Assembly (NCBI GenBank): GCA_039654915.1 | Contig: CM077600.1 | Span: 40,780,492-40,844,491, forward strand | Direction of reading: 5' to 3' | Length of the DNA: 64,000 nt | Source: Aquilaria yunnanensis | Taxonomy: Eukaryota; Streptophyta; Magnoliopsida; Malvales; Thymelaeaceae | Part shown: piece after piece, positions 45,501 to 57,304 of the stretch | How positions within the stretch are numbered: position 1 is the first letter of the stretch | How the letters are laid out: each line of letters opens with the position of its first letter | Program-made: the position numbers and the translations under genes | Notes under the pieces: generated by a model | What the model was told of the DNA's origin: nothing | What the model saw: the letters and a program-made list of their open reading frames with translations, nothing else | Database searches by the model: none

Positions 45501-47265
45501 AGAAACTAAAAAATATGGAAGCATTTAATTTTTTTATGTATGTCAATGTTTATGGGATCCAAAAATGTTGTAAAAAAAATAACATATTTTCTAGTGCGGA
45601 CGAAATAAAAATGACATCGGGCTGCATACCGTACTATTTCTTCAATCCAAATTAACTTCACTACAAGCATTGGAAAAGGGGGAAAAAAATCTTGTTTGCT
45701 GATATATATTAAAAGGAAGAAGCACTGAAAAACTATTTTTACCCATCAATATTAATTTCTAGAACTTCAAAGCATATATAGATCACCCACCAACAAAAAG
45801 GCTAGTGGATATCAACATCAAAAGGAAACAGGAAAAGGTTGAAAAGCAAAGAAGAAAACAAGAACTGGGAAGACTGAATTTCTGAAAGCCAGAAGTAGAA
45901 ACACAAGGCTCTGGATACTAAAGATTACATGAATAATGAAAAGGGAAAATTTACAAGCAGATCAGAAGGTTTTTTTTTTTTTTTTTCTGTTTCTCCTCAG
46001 CAGCACGATGTTGATTCTGTAGGATCACAATGCAGCAGCAGATTCCATGACAAAAGTTGTTCTTACGGATCATTTGGTCTGAAAAATCAATGTGGTTTTT
46101 GGTTTTTCTTGTTAATTATTGAGTTATTAGTGTATGCAAAAGGAGTGGTCGACTTCCCTCTACTTAATTAGTGATTAATTATTCCGGGATATATATATGC
46201 TGGCTTTTGAATTAGATCAAGTAACAAGGTGAAAAGAGAATATTCTTAATTAAGAGAGTACTCCTTGAGCGTAACTTCGAATTAACATAGATATACAAGC
46301 TATATTAAGTTTTTCAATAATCATTTGAGTCCTAACTATAAATTCAAGCATTTTTCTACCATTCTCATATGCATGTTAAATGTCGAATATAACATATATA
46401 TATATTTTTCATTTTCTAAGCACCATAAATATGCCCATGCGGTTTATTTTGTATTTGCATTAACACATGCAAGCATGCAGCTCACAAATACATATATATA
46501 ACATTGCTAGTCCAAGCATATAAAAGAGAATATCATCTTAAAATTTGAATGATAGTGTGATTATATTGCTGATCAATAAGAGCCTTAATAATAATAATAA
46601 TAATAAGTGAAAAACAGACATATCCTCATCAGCCAGTACATTAGTTTGTTACACGAATTTAAGAAACTAGCTAGAGTTGAATAACACAAACAAAGCTACG
46701 GAAAACAAAGAGCAGGTCTAATTATCCTAGTTATTGAATAAAAGAAGCCTAACTACCCACATCAAGCAGCAAATTATAGCAATCTCTAGCCATATTAGGG
46801 AAAGAAAATCTCATCACTTCCTTAATTAGTCCACGTATTAATTTAAATATGGTCAGTGTGGTAGTTAATTATACACCGCATTACCATAATTACTTAAAGC
46901 TGTCTGGCAAAGAATAATGCGAAATCTGGGAGTATCAATCAAAGAGAGAATGAAATTAAAAAAAATAATAATAATTTTGAAGAAAAACTAGAAAATAATT
47001 TTTTTTAAAGAAAAAATTAAGGAGCACTGGCTAGTATATATGGTTGAATTACTACTACTATATACATATATATATACACGTACTTGTTGTTGGAGTACTC
47101 GTAGAGGCGGCCACGGCTAGAGAAGACGATGAGAGCAACTTCGGCGTCACAGAGCACCGATAATTCATAGGCTTTCTTCAGCAGCCCATTCCTCCGCTTG
47201 CAGAAGGTCACCTGACGATTCGTCGTGTTCTCGATCCTCTTGATCTCGATCTTTCCTCTTCCCAT
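42553..47265 (-). CDS. AGL11: AGL11/SEEDSTICK-type MIKC MADS-box transcription factor
   Basis: Seven coding exons on the minus strand: 47265–47084, 44062–43981, 43802–43741, 43545–43446, 43138–43097, 42906–42865, 42720–42553. All are GT–AG and total 678 nt, or 225 residues. MADS domain 1–60 ([20 protein letters not shown]…), I region with [18 protein letters not shown] domain from [10 protein letters not shown] through [20 protein letters not shown] to the two 42-bp exons, and a C-terminus with the AG motifs [10 protein letters not shown] and [12 protein letters not shown]. This exon pattern and C-terminus are those of the D-lineage ovule-identity factor STK/AGL11, which binds CArG boxes with SEP partners in the nucleus to control ovule, seed-coat and funiculus development. 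Arg197 in SRNFF is intact. Intron 1 is 3.0 kb. Regulation: GA/CT tracts flank the leader at 48.2–48.7 kb. Confidence 0.96.
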
Positions 47266-48219
47266 TTTTCAAGTTTAATTAGTTTCTCCCAAACCAGCAC
47301 CTGCACCTGCAGCTGGACCAAATTATAGTAAATATATACTCTACTAGCTTAGTTAGTATTACCTATAAATAACCATTATGAGATCATGAAATCCTAAGGT
47401 CTTAATTAATTATTAGACTCTTTGTAAATTGAGAACATTTTGGACAGAATCTCTCGACAAGATTATAGATATATAGACACATTTCCTGCCGGAAAGATCA
47501 GTCTTTCTGATCTGTCGTGAACATGTCTGAAAAAGAGATCCAAGATAAAGCGCAGATTTGACTTAGATTTGAAATGTAGTCAAAATTGGTTGCAAGACCA
47601 CACAAATCAATCTGCAGCAATCGGACATGGAGAGGAGGTGAAGAGGACATAAAGTTAAACAGTAACGCATACAAACATTAATTCGACGTCGAAAATCGGA
47701 GATCCATTCATTCTTTCATGTATACCCATTCCATGCCCTAAGTGCCCTAGCCGGGCCGCCCCCTAAAATCCCTAGCTACCAAACTCACTGCAGCTGGATT
47801 GAGATATATTTTCTTCCTTTCCAGAACCACATCTAATTGCAAATTAAGAAGCTAATAAATTGAAATAGCTTATTACTAGCTAGCTCTCTCTAGAGGGAGA
47901 ACGCAAAAAGAAAAAAAAAAAAAAGGGAACCAAAAAAACAAGAAAGGCCTCGCTCCAGGTTAGGGCAAATTGAAGCTAGCAGTAGCAGCTAGCTAGGAAT
48001 CAAGAGAAATTGAGATTTAACGGAAATTGGAAAGCAGAATGAAGATTGAGTTGTTATTGTATACAGATTAGGTTATATATGGTCTGGCAACAGATCTAAG
48101 GTAGGAAATTAAAGCCATATGCATATGAAAACATATATATAAACGTGGGATCTCAAAAAAAGAAAGTAATAAATGGATAAAAACAGGAAAAGAACACCAA
48201 GATTGCCAAAGGGAAGGAT

Positions 48220-48221
<2 letters not shown>

Positions 48222-48255
<34 letters not shown>
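48222..48255. repeat. (GA)n tract near the AGL11 leader
   Basis: About 17 GA dinucleotides on the plus strand (CT on the gene's sense strand), just inside the predicted leader intron. BPC (GAGA-binding) proteins are known to act on STK through GA-rich elements. Confidence 0.8.
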
Positions 48256-48262
<7 letters not shown>

Positions 48263-48530
48263 TGGCCGGAAGGGTTTCTTTAAAAGAGAGAAAAGCCCAC
48301 AGCAAGCAAAGCAAGCAAGCAGAGACCTGATGATGATCTTTGCCCACACCACAACGTAAAAACCACACACAACGTTAACTCCGGCAGCTTGGATCAGCGA
48401 GCGAGCGAGCAGCTTTCGGAAAATGTTTCCGAATCCCAAAGAATATATATAATTGCCAAAACTCCCAATTAACACACTTTTGGCCTCACTCACCTCTCTG
48501 TCTCTCTCTATAGCCACAACGAACCAACCC

Positions 48531-48542
48531 TTCTCTCTCTCT

Positions 48543-48575
<33 letters not shown>
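48531..48575. repeat. (CT)n tract in the AGL11 upstream region
   Basis: CT dinucleotides interrupted by CCCTCC, reading as GA on the gene's sense strand, within about 250 bp upstream of the predicted leader donor. Confidence 0.8.
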
Positions 48576-48661
48576 ACTAATATGCTATCTGTTTATGGCT
48601 TTTTTTCTTTCTTCGTACATATGTGAAAATATACACATATATACACACACCACATCGATCT

Positions 48662-48723
48662 GGAGAGAGAGAGAGAGAGAGAGATTGAGATCTGTAATTA
48701 TAAAGAGAGAGAGAGAGAGAGAG
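48662..48723. repeat. Two (GA)n tracts in the AGL11 promoter
   Basis: Runs at 48662–48684 and 48704–48723 separated by a short non-GA spacer. With the other two tracts they make a cluster of four within 500 bp. Confidence 0.8.
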
Positions 48724-48760
48724 TTGGGCAGCTAGCGAGGCAGAGTGATGGAAAGGGACG

Positions 48761-49565
48761 TGGGAATTGCACATTGCCGAAATGCTATAGCGAACGTAGC
48801 AGTATTAGCTATAATAAACACCTTTGCAGGCTTCTTTTCTTCCCATTTTCGGCAAATACGTATTTATATTCCTACCTGCTTTTCTCATAATCTCCCCGCT
48901 AATCTCACACTTCATTACGCCAATCCCTCTTGCGTACGTACTATTCCCAACACGCCCTTGCCCTCCATCGCCTGCTCCATGGCCAGGCCACCAATCTACA
49001 CCTATATATATATATACAGCTTTTGTACGTGTACATATCTATAGATATATATAGCCAGCGTGATACTGATCTCATCCCCGGCCCATTGCACACCAAAATA
49101 CCCACCCCCTTCTCCTCTACCTATACCATTAGGGTTTCGACTTTGGTGCCGTCCACGTATGTCTACCACTACGGCCTATAATTCTTATACACCCCGTGTT
49201 GCCGTATTTTTCCTTTTTAACTTGAATTTGACTTCTTTTTTATTTATTTATTTGTAAACCACTAGATTTTAACTTACATTTCTATATCCATGTATCTCCA
49301 CAAGTTGCCTTTGATATAATTATTTTGAACAACAAAGGCAATATTATATTTAACCGCAAAAAACAAACAGTACAAATGACTCCAGCAAAATATTGGAGTT
49401 TAAAGTAATCACCTAAGCCATCCAATTAGAGAGTGCAAGTAAGGCTCATGACACCATTCATACAAAGAACACCTTAATTTGCTACTTATTTATAATCCAC
49501 AAAAAAATATAGAGCTTTTATATCATCAAAAACTTCCAAAGAAACAAAATTCTTAGTTTGGAAAA
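48761..49565. other. Distal AGL11 promoter and intergenic sequence
   Basis: Moderately GC sequence to about 49200, then AT-rich. Several short open frames overlap each other without recognisable domains. No repeat found. Confidence 0.45.
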
Positions 49566-50760
49566 TGTAATACCCACAAAATCTTAAGTAATTAAGTCTC
49601 GAGCTATGAAGATTTAAGGCTTAAGAATTTTTCATAAATTGAAAATTAAGCTTATTGAGTTTCGCAGACACTAAATTAAGTGGGACCGGGGAATATGATG
49701 AGTGTTAGACACTATCAGAATTTAAACTTAGACCAAGCAAAATGATGAAAATTTAAGGTGAAGGACTCAATTGGACAAATGGGACTTTTGGTGGTTGGGC
49801 TCATTTGGCCAAATGTGAGGAATTGAGGGACTAAGGGGGGGATTAGCCAATTTTAAAGGCATTGAATATCATGGCTGGCATCTCCATCTATTTCACATTA
49901 TTTTAATCCACCTCTCATCCAACCCATCACTTAGGATTCCTTCCTCTACCTACTTGTCTCCCATTTTTGACAAATTCACCCAACTTTTATTAAAGTCTTC
50001 CAATTTATCTCTTACTTTTGACTATCTCACCCACCACCTACACAAATCTTCCAATTTGTCCCCCACTTGTCTCCTACTCATCCAAGCACATGATACACTC
50101 ATTCTCCCTTCCCAAATTCGTCCTGCCCATTAAGCTCCCAAATTCATTCATTTCACTCTTCCCCATCTCTCTCTTCAATCTCTCTTTAAGTTTGCTCTCA
50201 AACTCTTCCAACTCTTCTCTCCCAAATACCATTCGACCATGGCTCATTCTTGAGCATCCTTAAGCTTTTACCAAGTGTTCTTGGTGTCTATAAGCTCTTA
50301 AGAACATCCCAAGAAAGAATCAAGAAGAAGATTGAAAGAAGGAAACATTTTTGGAAACCATTAACCAAGAGGAGTTTCGGCCAAGTCTTGTTCTTGGCAT
50401 TCTTGTATTTGAAGCTTGTGTTCTTGATGCACATAAACTTCTAAAGCCTTCCAAGGAAATGAATCAAGTGGTAGTTTGAAGAAAAGTCAAGAGGGAGCTT
50501 GAAGGAGACTAAACAACACAAATTTGGCCATACCTCATTTGTTGAGGTATTGTGTGTTCCACTAAGTTTTCTTGGTATATGTAAGTTTTTGAGCTATGGT
50601 GATGGAAGAATATACTTGCTAATGTTTTGGCTATTATAGGTTCTTGAGCTAGAAACCAAGTTCTAAGTACAACAAGTAAGGAAAAGTAAGAAAGACAAGC
50701 TACTAAAAGCTTTCGGACAATGAGGGTTGCAAACGGTTTGGTAAGAATTCTTATACTCTT
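49566..50760 (+). mobile_element. Probable gypsy LTR remnant (TGTAATACCC start)
   Basis: Begins TGTAATACCCACAAAATC, a start typical of some plant gypsy LTRs, followed by TTAAGGCTTAAGAATTTT, which is similar to a segment of the LTRs at 54.4 and 57.3 kb (TAGGCTTAAGAATTTT). It continues with pyrimidine-rich then AAGAAAGAATCAAGAAGAAG sequence. No second copy, PBS, PPT or coding region adjoins it, so it is probably a solo or truncated LTR. The right border is uncertain. Confidence 0.5.
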
Positions 50761-51897
50761 TGAGTATTCAGTGCCTTACGTGATGGATAAAGAATGCCAT
50801 GTGATCCTAAGGTGCTATAGAAGGCTATGTTTTATTGCTTAAGCAACTCTATGCTAGCTAGCTTTGTGCAAGCATTACGGCTAGAAATTGAGTCCATTTT
50901 CCCTTCTAATTTCTTCAACGTCTTCCTCACATGATTAAAGCTTATTTAAATTATCTTGGAAAGATAATTTTGTAGATACTTACTCCAATGTTGATCCAAT
51001 TGTTTTTTTTTGCTTTTTCTTTATTTTTTATTTTTTTTCATGCCCAAAGGTGTTCATTAAGAAGAAATTAATGAGGTATATACAAAGTTCAATAACAACA
51101 GCGTGAACACTGGAATATTAGTATTGCTTTGGATTGAATATCAATTTATGAAGGACTAGTAAATCAGAAGGTCTACTTAGTAGATCGAATTAAGAATCTT
51201 TTAATTTCTTATTACAGCAGTTGCAGACAAAACAAGAAATAATGATGATTTTGAGTAATTATTATTCTTGCTTCAAAAGGTCTTTCTAGGAAAAACCATC
51301 AGTTGGTACTTTGAACTTATGATAATAACATTTTCTACATCTAATATGTAAATACTATTCCAGTGTATTATCTGACATTCTCTATTGGAAGTAGATAATC
51401 TATTTTGCATCTAGTGAACTAATTTTTCAAGGGGTGATTCTAGTTGGGTATTGGTGAGTTAAGTCCAGAGCTCCAGTTGTGTTTGCATGGTGAGTGTGGG
51501 AGGCCAGATACAAGGGCTTATGTGTTTAGGGGTGAACGACAGCAGAGCGGTAGCTGTCGACAGGAAAGTGGTCTTTCTTCTCTTGAAGAAGATGATATGA
51601 TCATTAGATGGGAAAAAGTTAGGGCACTAGTAGAAAAAATGTAATAGGGCACTAGTTAAAGAAACATAATAAGGCACTAGTAAAAGAAACGTAAACAACC
51701 AATGACCAAAATTTTTATTTTCTACCTTCAATTTGACGGACACTCAATTGAGTAGTGGCAAATACGCTACTTTTTGTAACATTTGTAGTAAATTTATTCT
51801 AGAAAGTAAAATTCAATATGAAATTTGGTACTTTTAAAAGTTTGGTATCGAATTTGGTCATTTTAATACGTTTGAGTAGTAAATTTGAAATTTAATT

Positions 51898-51952
<55 letters not shown>

Positions 51953-53639
51953 CTATAAATATTGATCGACGATTGTTAACATTCTTTCATTCAGAGCTGT
52001 CTTGGTCAATTGATAACACATGATCTAAAAAAACAAAAAAAAAAAAAAATTAGTGTAGCTAGTGCCTCTGATTTTGATAGAAGAAAAATGGGTTAATTAG
52101 TAAAATGGACAAGCGTGCCTGGGAAGAGAAGAATGTAGAGAGGACGTGAAATTTGCAAGCCAGTCAAACGAAAGTGGGGCAAGTAGAAAGTGTTTCAAAA
52201 CGAACTGGCTGCTAGTTTGGTACGCGATTCGGTTCTCATAAAAGTGTCTGCAGAGAAGAAGGAAAAGGATGGCCACAATCAGCCCTTACATTGACTTCTA
52301 AATCTTATTATAGCCTTATCAGGTTTCCCCCCATGACAGATATATTTACATATTCTCCTTTTCATTTATATAATTGTTTGTTACTCGTCTGACAAGTTCA
52401 CAGTAAATGAAGCCGATCAATTGTATTATCAAAGCGAAAAATAAACTCCTGAGCATATCTACAGTATAAAATAATAAAAAATTATTATAACATTTTACGT
52501 GTACTAAAATATGTTCGTCTCTAAAGTAGTGGGTTTTAAAATTAAATAGGTGAAAATACTTTTGGCTAATAAATACAATCAATGCGAAGTTGATGAATAA
52601 ATGGGAAGAGAAGCCTAATAAATGCAATTAATGTGAAGATGATGAGAGTTGCTGACTTGCTGCTATAATTGTCTTGTTGGACCATTGTTAGTTCCAAGCT
52701 CAGTCACATAAAAACGTTTACTATAGTGCCGTATTGAAGTTCAGAGCGTCAGTTCGCGTTGTCGATTCGAGAACGTCATGAATTCACGCTTTTATATTTG
52801 TGGAAGTGCGCTTTCATTTTCAAATCAAGCCAATCAAACTTAAAAGCTACAAAACTACAACTAATCACATAGAAGCATGTGGTAATTAATTGCCGAAAGT
52901 AGATCACATGTCAAAGCTGGCAAAGTTTAAAAAGATTATTTAATCATTGAATTCCAAGATTGCTCAAACCTTCTAATTGTTTTACGAGATTCAATATTTG
53001 TTTGATTCCAATATAATCTTAAATAATTGGTCATATTAAAATCCTACATAAAACACTAAAAAAATTAATTAACATTATGAGTTCAAAAAATTAATTAATG
53101 TTGTGAGTGCATTAATACCAACTATCAAAACACATTGTTTTTCGCTAGTTTTGTGCTAATCCTTCGGTAACCATTAAATAGTTTTTTAAGGTGTATATAG
53201 CACTTTCAAGCTACTCTCGCTCTTGATAATTTTATAATTTTGATGAATTGACACTCTCGCTCCCGCATCTGTTTTGTGTGACTTAGGTTCCAAGTTCCAA
53301 CACATTTGGAATTTAAACACAAGTCCATTTGTGAAATTTTTAAGTTGGTTCAATGATTCGTGAACTCCAATCTTCAATTCGTGAATTAGATTCGAATCCG
53401 CATTTAAAATGCCGATTCACGTGTTGGGCTACAGCTCAGCACTCTAGGTGGCGGATTTATATGACCTAGGTTGAGATCGGATTTCAAGGACATGTTTTAG
53501 CTGGCTAAAGTACATATTTGGTGTCTAAAGTTTGAATCCATTTTCAAAGCATCAATATTAAAAAAATATATAAATTTCTCATTTTCATCACTAAACTTGA
53601 ACAAAATTTCATTCAATCAGTTAAAATTTAGGTCAAAAT
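50761..53639. other. Gene-free AT-rich sequence
   Basis: Contains a (TA)n tract of about 48 bp (51902–51949). A short open frame at 51444–51644 has no recognised domain. 52640–53600 is anonymous, with words resembling TIR-element arms near 53500–53640. I see no gene. Confidence 0.45.
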
Positions 53640-54377
53640 ATGCATCAAATCCCCCAACTTTGTTGACTTAAGTGAGTTAGTCCTGCAACATTGACTCAGC
53701 TCGATATAGTCCATCATCTTTGAAAATTTAAGCGAGTTAGTCCTTTAGCTGTATGGATGGTTTGATGGTGTTAGTTCTGTAGAAAAGGCAGCTTTTTTCC
53801 TCAACACCGTTGGCCTCTTGTCCCTAAGCAAAATCTAGATCCAATCTTCTGCTTGGTTGGCCTTTTTTTGTCAGCAAAGAGAGATCGATCAGAAAGCTCA
53901 TACTTATTTGAATAAAAAACAATGGACCATTGGATTCGGAAGGAGGAGGAGCAAGAAAGGATGCAATTTCCTATAGCTGGCGAATCTACCTTTGTTGTCG
54001 CAGTCGTAGGCAAATTTGGCTAGAAAGCCCATAGATTCCACCCTTACAAACACTATTGAGGACTGTTTAGTTGAAATGAAGTCTTCACCATCGAACCCTC
54101 ATGGCTTGTTTAACTTTGTTTCTAGTAAATGGGGTCCAATTGCAAAAGTGATTCGAGGCTTGATGATATGTGGTGCATGGAAAGGCCAACTCAAAGGTGG
54201 TGGACGACGGGGGCAAGGGAGAAGAAGAAGCAAACTATGGGGGCAAGGGAGGAGAAATGAGCGGATAGTGGTGGCGAGGGAGGAAAAGAGGTAGACGGTG
54301 GGGGCGATGTGGGAGGAGAGGCAAACGGTGGAGGCGACGTAGGGCTGGATTTGACGAAAATGGCCGGCGACAGCAAT
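53640..54377. other. Left part of a broken TIR-like element with GC-balanced interior
   Basis: 53640–53760 (CAAATCCCCCAACTTTGTTGAC … GAGTTAGTCCT) reads like a long-TIR arm. 54180–54370 is purine-rich with repeated GGGGGCAAGGGAG words. It is cut by the LTR retrotransposon at 54378, and I find no matching right arm. Confidence 0.4.
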
Positions 54378-56257
54378 TGTTAAAGCTCTTATAGACCAAA
54401 GTCAAGATTGGTAAATTAAGCTTAATTTTTAGGCTTAAGAATTTTGTTTGCACACTAAGTAGTTCAATTAGTGAATTAATGTGGTGTATAATTAATGATA
54501 TGATCATATGAGCAAAGTTAAGCCATGAAGGGCAAAATAATAAATTTGCCAAGAAAACCCCTATTTTAAGTCATGAATATTGTTGGATCATAGAATAAAA
54601 GATTTTTTATGCATGTTTATAATTCATAGTTCAAACTACGTTAGTGAAGGGGAAGAAAAAGGCTTTGTAAGGCCTTGGGACGCAATAGCACAAGTAAAAA
54701 AGATGAAGGATCAAGGGATGGTTAAAAGAGAATAAGAAGAAAGCAAGACTTCTACTTCCTCATTTGACTACTTTAACCATATTTTTAGCAGACCCTAAGC
54801 TTCCAAATGACTTCCCAATCCATTTCTTCATTAATTGAAGCTTCCATAAGTGCTTTCTTGGTGCAACTAACTTGGTTGAGTTTGAGGAGGCAAATAATCA
54901 CGTTTCTTTTCTTAGTAAGCTTTAATTCTTGGATTTAGATTGAGATTTAGGTTCTTTTTAGTTGAATCAAAGCTTGGGTGAGTTGTTTGACTGATCTTTA
55001 AGCTTGAATTTCGCTTGTGAAGGTTGAATAGCAAGCTCCAAGTGTGATTGTGCTAAAGTGGTTCAAGCAGTGTGGTTTGTGTTTCACCAAATGGGTAAGG
55101 GCATGTGAATGTGATTTCCATGCATATTGCTCATAATATGATCATATTATAAGTGCTCTATGCTTGACCAATTCATTTTGCTATGCTAGAACAATAACTA
55201 CATTGATTTACAAGTTATTGGTGCAAGTGTACTTATGTGTGCGTAAGAGGTTTGTGGCTTGTGATCTTGAATTTGGTAAGGGATTTTTATATCTCCAATT
55301 GTTTATTTGATGCATATGCATGTGTTCTAACATGTATCAACGTATAAGAGCTTGTTATTACGTGAATAGTTCAAGTTTGAATGCAAAAGGTAGCAAACTG
55401 AGCATTAAAGTGTGAAAATAGAGAAGCTGTAGAATGAGGGTTGGTTATACGAGGCGTGCGCCAAGCTTTTGTTTCAAAACCAGGGAGCTCTAATCGTCGG
55501 TGATGCTACCGTGCCTTCGTCCCCAAGCTAAGGCAATCCTAAGTGTATTCCAATGCATTGGTTTTGTAGCCTAGACCATTCTAAGATGTCTTGAACCTTT
55601 GTTTGAGCTATAAAACAACTCTTAAGGTTACAAACTGTATATGCTAAAGAGTTAAGTGGTGGTTAGGCAAAAACTTAAGGTCTAAGAAATATATTAGGAC
55701 CTTAAGAGAACCTAGGGTACTAAGTACCTAAAGGAGGTTTTAAACCCCAAATGTACCCTAGCTAAAGCTACCCAACTTAGTAATTTAAGCCACCAAGCTA
55801 AACTAAACTCTTGTACAATGTGAAAAGGGAAATAAAGAGGCAAGCTAAACTTGCTAAAACAAGACTAAAATCTTGTAAGTTAGGACTAGGATCAGGATGG
55901 GTCTCCATCATATGACTTAACTATTAACCATTAGTTAAGATCTCAAGATGTTTTCGAGATCACATCAAGAAGCAATTATTTATCATTATATAATTACGTG
56001 TCCTAAAGTTTTATTTTACATGTATTAATCTGTTACTGAGAATTATTGAATTTTCACCCTTTTAAGTGTCACATTTTGCTAATTCTGCTAGTGTAAATCC
56101 CGATACCCAATAAGTTGGTTATGAAGAAAGTTCCGGTTGCAGGTACTCAGAAATTTAAATCACGATTGATTCTAAGTTATTTGTTTAGCTAATTTTATAT
56201 GCTAAGTGTTTATTTGTCCTTCTTAGTTATAAGCTAAGTACATGAGGAGGTTGCCAA
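54378..56257 (+). repeat. 5' LTR of the gypsy element
   Basis: Starts TGTTAAAGCTCTTATAGACC. The right border is placed at about 56257 where similarity with the 3' LTR fades. Confidence 0.75.
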
Positions 56258-56269
56258 ACACTTAAGACC

Positions 56270-57304
56270 AACTTGACGCTGTATAGGTGACAGTTGATCG
56301 ATTAACGAAATTGAGACATTTTATATCGATTAAGATCACCATATACTGGAAAGGTTGGCTCAGTTATAACTTAAGGAAGTGGTGAGATTGTATGACATAC
56401 CGGATCAGATAATTTTATATCTAGATCTAAGGATTGTGTCTAAATTTCGGACAGTCTTCCAAAAGGCACTTGGCACAAAGCCTAAGCACATCATATCATC
56501 CTCAGAATGATGGACAATCTAAAAGAGTTATATAGAACCTGTAAGATATGCAAAAAATATGTGCCATGGATTTCAGAGGTGACTAGGATTGTAATCTACC
56601 ATTCGTCGAGTCCGCTTATAACAAAAGTCATCAAATGGCTATTAGTATGATACCTTATAAAGCTCTATATAGGTGAAGGTGTATGACTCCTCATCACTAG
56701 ACAGAGTCGACAAATAGACTTCAAATTGGACTTGAGATTATTGCTGACACAACAACAAAAATCAAGTTGATCAAAAAAGGATCAAGGCCACCAATGATCG
56801 GCAAGAGAAGTATGCCAATATGAGGAGGCGGGAACTAAGTTTTGACATGGGATAAGGTGTTACTAAAGGTGTATCCTATGAAGGGGTGACCAGATTTTGT
56901 TAGAAAAGTAAGTTAGCCTTTGGAAATTCTAAAGAAACTAGGGAAAATGGCCTATAAGTTGATGTTGCTACCTTACCTATGTATTCTACATGATTCTGTT
57001 AAGGGAATGTGTGATGGACCCACAACAAGTATTACCTTCAACTTCAATTTCGTTGAGGGAAGACTTGTCCTATGAAGAATTCCTAATTAAAGTTCTAGTT
57101 AGGCAAGTAAGAAAGTTGAGAACCAAGTGGATACCTATTGTAAAAAATTTTTGGTCAAACCATATGGAAGATGAAGCCACTTTGGAAACTGAGCAAGATA
57201 TGCAAAACCAATATCCAAGGAAATTTGCTCAATTACAACGAAATTTGGATGATCAAATTTTAAAAGGTAGGGAAAATGTTAAAGCACTCCTAGACCAAAG
57301 TTAG
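56270..57304 (+). pseudogene. Remnant of gypsy pol: integrase C-terminal part and chromodomain-like end
   Basis: Broken frames give VDRLTKLRHF, then IPDQII-, VSKF-, ALGTK- and YHPQ/QNDGQS-like words of the integrase core, then FAYNKSHQMAISMIPYKALY (with breaks). From about 56990 one frame stays open for 104 codons and reads LREDLSYEEF, TKWIPIVKNFWSNH, EEAT/DEAT and YPRKF-like words, the chromodomain-type end of chromoviral pol. This last frame runs into the 3' LTR, stopping at 57304, 28 bp past its start. Multiple stops and frameshifts make it non-functional. Confidence 0.82.

Larger units (their letters stand above)
47266..48760 (-). promoter_or_regulatory. AGL11 leader, leader intron and core promoter
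   Basis: On the minus strand an acceptor CAGCTGCAG ends at 47307, 42 bases before the ATG. A donor CATCAG|GTCTCTG lies at about 48326, giving a 1.02-kb leader intron, a structure known for AG/AGL11-clade genes. Upstream of the donor are four GA or CT tracts. The exact transcription start is not visible. Confidence 0.6.

Noticed and set aside
48068..48577. 169-residue minus-strand frame near the AGL11 leader
   Set aside because: It is generated by the GA/CT tracts (Arg-Glu and Ser-Leu repeats) and lies in the leader/promoter region.
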